From NCBI GenBank assembly GCA_029287815.1, contig JARFQK010000035.1, positions 1-21,253 of the forward strand: a stretch of 21,253 nt of DNA, read 5' to 3'. This stretch comes from Gammaproteobacteria bacterium (GTDB lineage: Bacteria; Pseudomonadota; Gammaproteobacteria; SZUA-229). Made by a program: the position numbers and the translations under genes. Below the pieces are notes generated by a model, which was given only the letters and a program-made list of their open reading frames with translations, did not search any database and was not told the DNA's origin. Below are positions 14,925 through 21,253 of this stretch, piece by piece; the first letter of the stretch is position 1; each line of letters begins with the position of its first letter.

Positions 14925-16317
14925 ATCGCGTCATATCTGGATCATTGACGATGACGACTCGATACGCTTCGTTCTACAAAAAGCGTTGGAAAATGGTGGT
15001 ATGGAGGTCACCAGTTTTGACAGCGCCAACAATGTGCTCGAGAAACTGAAGGGCGGTGAACCGGACGCTGTCATTACGGACATCCGGATGCCAGGCATGA
15101 ATGGCCTGGAATTGTTGTCGCGCCTGTCCGAACTGCACCCTAATCTGCCGGTGATCATCATGACTGCGCATACCGATCTGGAGAGTGCGGTATCGGCATA
15201 CCAGGGCGGCGCTTTTGAATATCTGCCGAAACCCTTTGACATCGACGATGCTGTCGAACTGGCACAGCGTGCCAGTGATCGTCATAAGGCACAGGAACAC
15301 GTGCCCGAGATCATATCCGACACGCCTGAAATTATCGGGGAAGCCCCCTCGATGCAGGAAGTATTTCGCGCGATCGGGCGCTTGTCCAAATCAAACATCA
15401 ACGTACTGATTACCGGCGAGTCCGGTACCGGCAAAGAGCTGGTCGCGCTGTCTTTGCACCGGCACAGCCCGCGGGCGGACCAGCCGTTCATCGCGATCAA
15501 TACCGCAGCGATACCCAGAGAGCTCCTGGAATCAGAATTGTTTGGCCACGAAAAAGGTGCGTTTACCGGCGCGCAGTCGCTGAGACGCGGGCGATTCGAG
15601 CAGGCCGACAAAGGCACGTTGTTTCTTGATGAAATCGGCGACATGCCGGCAGAGTTGCAAACGCGTTTGCTGCGAGTGCTGTCCGATGGTGAATTTTACC
15701 GCGTCGGCGGCCATACACCGATCAAAGTCAACGTGCGTGTGATCGCGGCCACGCATCAGAATCTGGAGGAAAATGTCAGGAAGGGTCTGTTCCGCGAAGA
15801 CCTGTTTCACCGTCTCAACGTGATCCGTATCCAACTGCCTTCGTTGCGAGAAAGGCGCGAAGATATCCCCGCACTCCTGAGGTTGTTTCTGGGGCGTGCG
15901 ATCAAGGAACTCGAGGTCGAACCCAAGACCATCCTTCCGGAAGTCGAGGAATATCTGTCGACGCTCGACTGGCCGGGTAACGTCAGACAGCTCGAAAACA
16001 CCTGCCATTGGCTGGCAGTGATGACTTCCGGCCAGACGATCCATATGTCCGACCTTCCACTGGAGCTGCAACCTGAATCGAGCACACGGACCGAAGCAGC
16101 CAGCCAGAACTGGCAGGACAAGTTGTCAAGCTGGTCTCAGCAACAACTCGCCTCCGGCGGCAAGGCCATCGCCGAGCAGGTCATACCAGAGGTTGAAAAG
16201 ATTCTGATCAAAGCGGCATTGAATAAAACCGGCGGACGCAAGAATGACGCTGCCAACCTGCTGGGATGGGGCCGGAACACCTTGACGCGCAAGATCAAGG
16301 AACATGAAATCGAGTAA
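14911..16317 (+). CDS. ntrC: Nitrogen regulation response regulator NtrC (GlnG), sigma54 activator
   Basis: NtrC is the DNA-binding enhancer protein that, when phosphorylated, hydrolyses ATP to open sigma54 promoters. The 468 residues contain a receiver domain with the acidic DDDD near the start and phosphoacceptor Asp57 in VITDIRMPGMNGL. The AAA+ domain (about 145-375) carries Walker A GESGTGKE and the GAFTGA loop (216-221) that contacts sigma54. The C-terminal Fis-type helix-turn-helix ends in GRKNDAANLLGWGRNTLTRKIKE. The start may be ATG 14911 or ATG 14917; either overlaps the end of ntrB by a few bases. Expected targets in this window are the sites at 11314-11392, 9302-9349 and 13684-13700. 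Confidence 0.97.
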   Translation: MVMTESRHIWIIDDDDSIRFVLQKALENGGMEVTSFDSANNVLEKLKGGEPDAVITDIRMPGMNGLELLSRLSELHPNLPVIIMTAHTDLESAVSAYQGGAFEYLPKPFDIDDAVELAQRASDRHKAQEHVPEIISDTPEIIGEAPSMQEVFRAIGRLSKSNINVLITGESGTGKELVALSLHRHSPRADQPFIAINTAAIPRELLESELFGHEKGAFTGAQSLRRGRFEQADKGTLFLDEIGDMPAELQTRLLRVLSDGEFYRVGGHTPIKVNVRVIAATHQNLEENVRKGLFREDLFHRLNVIRIQLPSLRERREDIPALLRLFLGRAIKELEVEPKTILPEVEEYLSTLDWPGNVRQLENTCHWLAVMTSGQTIHMSDLPLELQPESSTRTEAASQNWQDKLSSWSQQQLASGGKAIAEQVIPEVEKILIKAALNKTGGRKNDAANLLGWGRNTLTRKIKEHEIE

Positions 16318-16358
16318 CGTTAACCCACGGAAATGTGGGCTGGCCCGATCCGAATACC

Positions 16359-17096
16359 TTACAAAGGTGACTGATCTATCTTGTCGATACAATTGATGTA
16401 GGCTTGTTCCAGGTTACCGCCGCGATAGGTCTGCCTGAATTCTCCAGGGGTACCCTCGAAGCATACCTGCCTTCGGTGCAAGACGGCCATCCTGTCTGCC
16501 AATTCATCGACATCGGCCAGTAGATGCGAGCTGAAGAACAGGGTCACACCTTGTTGTTTGAGCCTGAACAGCTGTCGCTTGAATGATGCCCGCGCCCTAG
16601 GGTCCAGGCCGCTCATCGGCTCATCGAGCATCAACAATTTTTTGCCGCTCAGCAAGCAGGATGCAATGCCCAGTTTTTGGGTCATGCCTTTGGACAGGCG
16701 CCGCACTGAGGAATCCATGATCGTTCGGTCGAGCGCAAGCATATCGAGCATTTCCTCAATTTGACGACTGCTCTGTTTGTTCGCGTAGAGCTCTAACATG
16801 TATTGAAAATACTCCTTGCACCTGAGGTATGCAGGGGGCGAAAAGCGATCTGGAAGGTAGGCCACCTGATTTCGAGAACTGACCTGGCGGTGTGATATGC
16901 CAAACAGCTCGATCGAACCGCGATCAATTGCGACAAGGTCGAGTATCGCCTTGATCATCGTCGACTTACCGCAACCATTGACGCCCACCAGCGCATAAAA
17001 GCTGCCGGCATCAACTCTGAGATCTATTTCATCGAGTACGCGGTTTTGTCCATAACTTTTTAGAAGCTTATGGCACTCGATCGCGGATTCGCTCAT
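16359..17096 (-). CDS. ABC-2 type exporter ATP-binding protein
   Basis: This 245-residue cytoplasmic ATPase probably pairs with the ABC-2 permease two genes upstream. Motifs are Walker A GVNGCGKST (38-46), a signature RRLSKGM (LSKGM in place of LSGGQ, common in this subfamily), Walker B KLLMLDEPMSGLDP and the switch histidine in SSHLLADVDELAD. The ATG at 17096 is chosen; an in-frame TTG at 17105 would add three residues. It is separated from the prepilin gene by about 70 bases that contain a hairpin followed by five T residues, so its level may be lower than that of the genes before it. Substrate is unknown. The closest functional type is the NosF/CcmA/drug-exporter group, but context does not decide. 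Confidence 0.85.
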   Translation of the reverse strand: MSESAIECHKLLKSYGQNRVLDEIDLRVDAGSFYALVGVNGCGKSTMIKAILDLVAIDRGSIELFGISHRQVSSRNQVAYLPDRFSPPAYLRCKEYFQYMLELYANKQSSRQIEEMLDMLALDRTIMDSSVRRLSKGMTQKLGIASCLLSGKKLLMLDEPMSGLDPRARASFKRQLFRLKQQGVTLFFSSHLLADVDELADRMAVLHRRQVCFEGTPGEFRQTYRGGNLEQAYINCIDKIDQSPL

Positions 17097-17111
17097 CGAC
17101 TTCAATCACGC

Positions 17112-17141
17112 AAAAACGCAGAGCCCGGGGAAGCTGGGCTC
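17112..17141 (-). terminator. Partial terminator or attenuator between prepilin and ABC ATPase genes
   Basis: On the minus strand a stem GAGCCC/GGGCTC with a 9-base loop (17141-17121) is followed, after four bases, by five T residues (17116-17112). The gap before the T-run makes it imperfect. Confidence 0.4.
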
Positions 17142-17166
17142 GGCGAAGCAGCTCAACCCGTACGTG

Positions 17167-17853
17167 TCAAAAGTTGCGGAATACAGCGGCACAGTTGTCG
17201 CTGGGATTCTGAAGCTCGTAATCGTTGACGGCGGTGATGCAAAGGGCCTCTGCTGTCGCATCCCAACCCGTCCCGGCCACACCGAGCTGCATCGCTCCGG
17301 AATCGGGCGAACCGTCATCGACTTTCCGATCCAGCTCAGCGATGACTTCGACAGGGACACCTCGGCCACTGATCAGTTCGTGCGTGTTGGCTGCGCCTGT
17401 TTGTGCCAGGGTGCCATAGGAAAGGTTCATGCCCGAACCAAAGCCATTGTCAGGGCATACCGTCGGTGGGCACGCATAGTCATCAGCGAGAACCGTCGCC
17501 GCGGCATTGGTATAGCCTCCAGTCAGGTAACCGGCTGCTTCGAGATGAACCCAGACCAGCGCGCGCTCGCTATCAGTATCGACCAGGCCATTGCCATCAC
17601 CGCCTGCTGGTGCACCGGGTAAAGTCACTGTTGATTGCGCGTCGAGATAATCGCCTGGGAAAGAACGGTAACGGTCCTGAAAGCTGAACCAGGCTGCGGT
17701 TATGCCGTCCACGGTATTGTTCATCGCACGCACTCGTGCCGTATTGATGAGCTCTTGCCCCTTGAGCACGCCCCCCAGAAGCAGGCCGATGATCACCAAC
17801 ACGATGGCTATCTCGATCAGGGTGAAGCCTTCTTGTCTATTCAAATTTTTCAT
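17167..17853 (-). CDS. Prepilin-like protein with type IV leader, inside an ABC exporter cluster
   Basis: This 228-residue protein begins with a short charged leader and the prepilin peptidase site: G9 then FTLIEIAIVLVIIGLLLGG, with Glu at mature position 5. The long hydrophobic helix continues into VLKGQELINTARVRAMNNTV, as in a standalone pseudopilin family of beta- and gammaproteobacteria (recalled, not searched). The globular part has YRSFPGDYLDA, a Gly/Asp-rich loop and four cysteines, probably two disulphides. It would be processed by PilD and assembled or held at the inner membrane. No pilus assembly gene is in the window. ATG 17853 gives the shortest leader; ATG 17868 is also in frame. 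A TATAAA at 17926-17921 may be part of its own promoter. Confidence 0.85.
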   Translation of the reverse strand: MKNLNRQEGFTLIEIAIVLVIIGLLLGGVLKGQELINTARVRAMNNTVDGITAAWFSFQDRYRSFPGDYLDAQSTVTLPGAPAGGDGNGLVDTDSERALVWVHLEAAGYLTGGYTNAAATVLADDYACPPTVCPDNGFGSGMNLSYGTLAQTGAANTHELISGRGVPVEVIAELDRKVDDGSPDSGAMQLGVAGTGWDATAEALCITAVNDYELQNPSDNCAAVFRNF

Positions 17854-17930
17854 ACCGGTCAGACTCATCTGTTATTGTCGCGTTTTCGTTGTTATCAACG
17901 GAGCAATTAACATACCAACATTTATAGACC

Positions 17931-17962
17931 AAAACGCAGCGGCTTACGGCTATTTTTGCCGC
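17931..17962 (-). terminator. Weak terminator-like hairpin before the prepilin gene
   Basis: On the minus strand GCGGC (17962-17958) pairs with GCCGC (17943-17939), followed by TGCG and four T residues (17934-17931). It lies just after the TPR-like gene and before a TATAAA, so the prepilin may form its own unit. Confidence 0.3.
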
Positions 17963-17991
17963 AGATTGCCGCGAAGCGCTGGTCTTAGTGT

Positions 17992-18738
17992 CTATTTGTC
18001 AACATCCCGTCGAGATTTCGTCATTCTGTCCTCGAGTTCGGCAAGTTTCATCTTGAGAAAATCTAGCTCATGCGGATCTGTCACCTCGCCGCTGACAATC
18101 AAGCCACCGACCAGCGCCTTTGCGGCTTCGACCTGATCCATATCTTCCAGCAGCATGATTCTCATGTCTTTCGCCCAATACGGTACAGCGCTGACTGCTG
18201 CCTTATCTGCCAGGGCATTCGCGTATTTCAACGCCAACGGCATATCTTTGAGTTCATGCCGAGCGACAATAACCGCATGGGCCAGCCAACGCCAGTGCTT
18301 TTCGGGCTCCTGATTAAACTTGTCGAATATAAATGCCATCATCTCGCGTTGCCTGACGCGGTCGCTCACGCTGCCATACACCCTGGCTGCGACCAACATC
18401 GGATAATGGCCGTCGGGATCAAGCTCCAGAATCGTGTCCAGCCATTCGATGACGACACTGTAGTCAAGCGAATGGAGGGGAAGGCTAAGGCCGGGTTGAT
18501 TGTCAAAGGCCTGCAACCACAGATTGAGCACCTTGGCTGTCGCGATCGGTTCGCCGAGAGAGCCGATGATATAGGCACCCGGCGACAGTGGCTGGGGCAG
18601 ATCTTCGGCTCTCGCTGTTATCGGCGCCTGCGATCCATGCCAGATCAGTTGTGCCATCAGCGCAAGCACAAGCATAATCGTCACCGCTAGCGGCACGTCT
18701 CCAAACGGTCTGTCCCTATCGAAATAGCGCCTGAACAT
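17992..18738 (-). CDS. Membrane-anchored TPR-like protein coupled to the ABC-2 permease
   Basis: I recognise no named family for this 248-residue protein. A charged N-terminus (MFRRYFDRDRPFG) precedes one membrane segment (about residues 14-34), so the rest is probably periplasmic. The body is built of helix pairs of tetratricopeptide style (IEWLDTILELDPDGHYPML, then similar pairs with EKHWRWLAHAV and LALKYANALADKAA). It ends in a charged coiled-coil-like helix. Start and stop are fused with the permease: minus-strand TGATG at 18740-18736 holds the permease stop and this ATG, so translation is coupled and the two proteins probably work in one complex. A scaffold or substrate-handling role beside the exporter is inferred. 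Confidence 0.8.
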   Translation of the reverse strand: MFRRYFDRDRPFGDVPLAVTIMLVLALMAQLIWHGSQAPITARAEDLPQPLSPGAYIIGSLGEPIATAKVLNLWLQAFDNQPGLSLPLHSLDYSVVIEWLDTILELDPDGHYPMLVAARVYGSVSDRVRQREMMAFIFDKFNQEPEKHWRWLAHAVIVARHELKDMPLALKYANALADKAAVSAVPYWAKDMRIMLLEDMDQVEAAKALVGGLIVSGEVTDPHELDFLKMKLAELEDRMTKSRRDVDK

Positions 18739-19508
18739 CAGAAATTCTTTCGATAGAAATCGAACAGTGCAATAGCCGATAGCAGAGTCACGTAGATCAA
18801 CGTCTGAGTCAACAACGGCAACAACATCTCGAAACGACCGGTATCGTATGCCAGCCATTCCGTTTGGGTAAAAAGATGCAAATCGGGCAGCAGCCAGGTC
18901 AACACTTCGATAAAGCGCTCGATGAATTTCTGGGAAACGCTGGAATGGGCGATGACTGGATACATTGCCATGAGATGAAAGGAGGCTATTGCACGCGAGG
19001 CGGCATAGAAGACGAATACACCGGTCAAAGCAATGGGCATCTGTCTGAAGGTGAATATCATGACCAGGGCCAGCACCACTATCAGCACAAGCTCGAGTAG
19101 CAGCGATACGGACCAGATCAGCACCTGGCTGCCCGACGCGTAAAGCAGCAGAAGCATGCTGAAACAGACCGTGACAATAAGCGCGAGGTGTATGAAGCCA
19201 ATGAGTTTACCCAGATAGTAGCTACTCCTGGCAATTGGCATCGCCACAATCATTTCCAGCGTTTTGTCATTGAGTTCGCGCAGCATCGTTGACACAACGA
19301 AAAGTGCGATCATGATCACCGCATTGATTCGAAGTAGTGCCGCGAGTATCGACACCTGGGTAACCCGGTGCTCTGTGATTGCCAGCTCTCCGATGAACTC
19401 GACCAAACCGAAACTGATTGCCAATACCAGCAAGGAAAGCCATAGCAGCCGATTACGCATTGATTCTATTATGGTAAATTTCGCTATCGTCAATACATTT
19501 GCAAACAT
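18738..19508 (-). CDS. ABC-2 type exporter permease
   Basis: This 256-residue inner-membrane protein has six membrane segments (roughly 22-42, 58-78, 106-130, 134-156, 158-178, 225-250). After the second comes MLRELNDKTLEMIVAMPIARSSYYLGK, the cytoplasmic coupling segment of ABC-2 permeases (kT-x-E-ll-x-x-Pi-x-R). Size and layout match the NosY/drug-exporter type. ATG 19508 is chosen because the longer in-frame extension upstream is cysteine-rich and would overlap the divergent kinase gene; GGTG lies a few bases before it. It is first in the minus-strand cluster and is coupled to the TPR-like gene. Its ATPase is encoded at 16359-17096. Substrate unknown. Confidence 0.85.
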   Translation of the reverse strand: MFANVLTIAKFTIIESMRNRLLWLSLLVLAISFGLVEFIGELAITEHRVTQVSILAALLRINAVIMIALFVVSTMLRELNDKTLEMIVAMPIARSSYYLGKLIGFIHLALIVTVCFSMLLLLYASGSQVLIWSVSLLLELVLIVVLALVMIFTFRQMPIALTGVFVFYAASRAIASFHLMAMYPVIAHSSVSQKFIERFIEVLTWLLPDLHLFTQTEWLAYDTGRFEMLLPLLTQTLIYVTLLSAIALFDFYRKNF

Positions 19509-19529
19509 CTTCACCGCACTAACTGTTTG

Positions 19530-19545
19530 TTGACACCTGGTGTAA
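19530..19545. promoter_or_regulatory. Candidate operator in the kinase/ABC divergent gap
   Basis: ACACC-T-GGTGT (19533-19543) is an exact palindrome, extended by TT and AA, at the middle of the only 47 bases between two divergent genes. A TTGACA starts at 19530. A regulator here could act on both directions. Confidence 0.4.
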
Positions 19546-19555
19546 GCATTACGAC

Positions 19556-21244
19556 ATGTCGCTTCTATCCGAAAAACTGTTATCTGGCAATGAGCACCGG
19601 CTGCTCGGACTGATGACGATGTCATTGATCGCGGCTATTTCATTCAGCGACAACATCAACATCTCGCGAAGCCTGTTCATCACGCATTTCGGTTTCTTCC
19701 TGCTGTGGCAACCGGTGTACAAGCAGGAAATCGATTTCAGCCTCACTCAACTTCTGATTTTACTCGGTGCAATCGGTGTTTTCCTGATCTGGTTGAATGT
19801 CTGGCTGATACCTTTCTGGATGCTGCTGTTGCTGAGCCTGCTCACGGGGAGAATTTTTTCACAAGGACTCGGTCGGGTCGCCTATGGTGTCGCTGTCATC
19901 GTGCTTTTTCTCCATCTTATAGTGATAACCACGCCCGCATTGTTTGGTCTGCATGGCCTCTCTGCAACGGTCACCTCCACGCTGGAACTGACGTTGATCA
20001 TACTGCTGGTGCCCTTGCTCTTCATCCGCACCGACGAACATCGTTCTGACAGGCGCGTTGATTTTATTCGTGGCTTCCTGATCGTCATGCTCGCGGTATT
20101 CTTGTGCATGGGCAGCGTGCTGGTTACTTTCACTGCCAATATAGCCTATATTCAAGCGCTTGCCAGCACTATTATGATTGCAGCCATTTTTTTGCTGCTG
20201 ATGGCGCTGTTATGGTCACCTCGGAGTAGCTTCACCGGTCTGGCGCAGCTTTGGGAGAAGTATCTGCTGGACATCGGCGGGCCGTTCGAACAATGGATAG
20301 CACAACTCTCATCACTCGAGGCCAAAGCCTCCCTCGAGCCCGATTTTTTCCTCGAAACCGCGATTAAGCGACTGCAGCAGCGGCGCTGGATAAGTGGCAT
20401 CGGCTGGAAAACAAAGCAGTCTGAAGGGCTTGCTGGCGAAGCCACCAAATACCAGGCCCGTTTCAGCGATAAGACAGTCGAGCTGACGCTGTATGCGAAC
20501 AGCCCGATAAGTCCGATGCTGATGTTGCATACCCGGTTGATGGTCAACGTGTTGATCTTTTATTACAAGTCAAAATTACAGGAGCGCCAATTGACCAAAC
20601 AGGCGCACCTGCGCGCGATCTATGAAACCGGCTCAAAACTGACCCATGATGTGAAGAACATACTTCAAGCGGCAAAAACCCTGACCCAGGCCGTTTTGCG
20701 CGAAGACCGACGCACTGATGAAGCACAAAAGATTTTGCGAAAACAACTGCCACTTTTGACTGAACGCTTACAGTCCACCCTGGACAAACTGAGTGCGCCA
20801 GTACTGGAATCAACGGAGGCAGTGTCGCTGAAAACCTGGTGGCAGGACATACAAGCCAAATACGCCGGACGGAGTATCCAGTTTTTCGGCGCAATCGATA
20901 GCAACCCCTCTATTCCACTCGAACTTTTTAATACCGTGACCGAAAATCTGCTGGAAAATGCCCGGACCAAGAAACAGGTGCAACCTGACCTGTCAATCAC
21001 CGTGACTCTCGACGCCGGGCAGGATGTTGTACAACTGCGCGTGTGCGACAGCGGCTCGCCTGTTGCCCTGGAGATTCGGTCACAGTTGTTCAATGAAGTG
21101 GTATCTTCCGAAGACGGCTTTGGCATTGGGCTGTACCACTCGAGTCAGCTGGCCAAGCGTGCTGGCTATTGCCTGGTGCTCGAAAGCAACGACCAGGGCC
21201 ACGTTTGCTTTTTGCTATCCTCAACAGACACGGTAGATGCGTAG
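19556..21244 (+). CDS. Multi-TM sensor histidine kinase (PrsK-like layout)
   Basis: This 562-residue inner-membrane kinase has seven to eight membrane segments in about residues 12-225. A GAF-like region follows (about 250-335). The kinase core has phosphoacceptor H364 in KLTHDVKNIL, N box TVTENLLENA, G1 box DSGSP and G2 box GFGIGLYHSSQLAKRAG. The order multi-TM, GAF-like, HisKA, HATPase resembles PrsK kinases linked to exosortase/PEP-CTERM systems, though no exosortase gene is in the window. The segment between the G1 and G2 boxes is short. The ATG at 19556 is 47 bases from the divergent ABC-2 permease start, with no obvious Shine-Dalgarno sequence. A partner response regulator would be expected just downstream but the window ends 9 bases after the stop. 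Confidence 0.82.
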   Translation: MSLLSEKLLSGNEHRLLGLMTMSLIAAISFSDNINISRSLFITHFGFFLLWQPVYKQEIDFSLTQLLILLGAIGVFLIWLNVWLIPFWMLLLLSLLTGRIFSQGLGRVAYGVAVIVLFLHLIVITTPALFGLHGLSATVTSTLELTLIILLVPLLFIRTDEHRSDRRVDFIRGFLIVMLAVFLCMGSVLVTFTANIAYIQALASTIMIAAIFLLLMALLWSPRSSFTGLAQLWEKYLLDIGGPFEQWIAQLSSLEAKASLEPDFFLETAIKRLQQRRWISGIGWKTKQSEGLAGEATKYQARFSDKTVELTLYANSPISPMLMLHTRLMVNVLIFYYKSKLQERQLTKQAHLRAIYETGSKLTHDVKNILQAAKTLTQAVLREDRRTDEAQKILRKQLPLLTERLQSTLDKLSAPVLESTEAVSLKTWWQDIQAKYAGRSIQFFGAIDSNPSIPLELFNTVTENLLENARTKKQVQPDLSITVTLDAGQDVVQLRVCDSGSPVALEIRSQLFNEVVSSEDGFGIGLYHSSQLAKRAGYCLVLESNDQGHVCFLLSSTDTVDA

Positions 21245-21253
21245 CCTGGATGC

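Noticed and set aside
16324..16339. CCCAC/GTGGG hairpin between convergent ntrC and ABC ATPase genes as a terminator
   Set aside because: Short stem and no T-run; may help Rho-dependent ends but cannot be called.

Overview
The window looks like chromosomal DNA of a gammaproteobacterium. The reasons are the order glnA - DUF4124 gene - ntrB - ntrC, a glnA promoter with E. coli-like sigma54/NtrC architecture, an FbpABC iron importer behind a Fur-like site, and the style of the prepilin. No rRNA, tRNA, CRISPR array, transposase or phage gene was found, and I cannot name a genus.

Layout. 2-340: 3' end of an unrecognised gene. 341-754: iron-type control region (11-bp inverted repeat, sigma70 promoter, Fur box). 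755-4525: fbpABC-like ferric iron ABC importer. 4526-4944: promoter and long structured leader. 4945-7710: P-type cation ATPase. 9178 down to 7742 (minus): NasT-like ANTAR regulator, an unknown 160-aa protein and a small proline-rich secreted protein. 9557-11313 (plus): mobA-like gene and a CDF metal exporter. 11314-12980: NtrC enhancer, sigma54 promoter, glnA and a clean intrinsic terminator. 13049-16317: DUF4124 gene, ntrB, ntrC. 19508 down to 16359 (minus): ABC-2 permease, TPR-like membrane protein, prepilin-like protein, ABC ATPase. 19556-21244 (plus): a multi-TM histidine kinase divergent from that cluster.

Nitrogen control ties the middle together. GlnA makes glutamine, and NtrB/NtrC sense its supply through PII (not in the window). 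I see NtrC-type sites at three places: upstream of a sigma54 promoter at glnA, upstream of a second sigma54 promoter driving the ANTAR operon with nearly the same spacing, and over the -35/-10 spacer of a sigma70 promoter before ntrB, where NtrC would repress its own gene. This predicts that the two unknown proteins behind the ANTAR gene are made under nitrogen limitation.

The parts most likely to be undescribed are the nitrogen-controlled ANTAR operon, the ABC-2/TPR/prepilin cluster with its divergent kinase, and the structured leader of the P-type ATPase. All functions are inferred from sequence reading alone; no database search was run.
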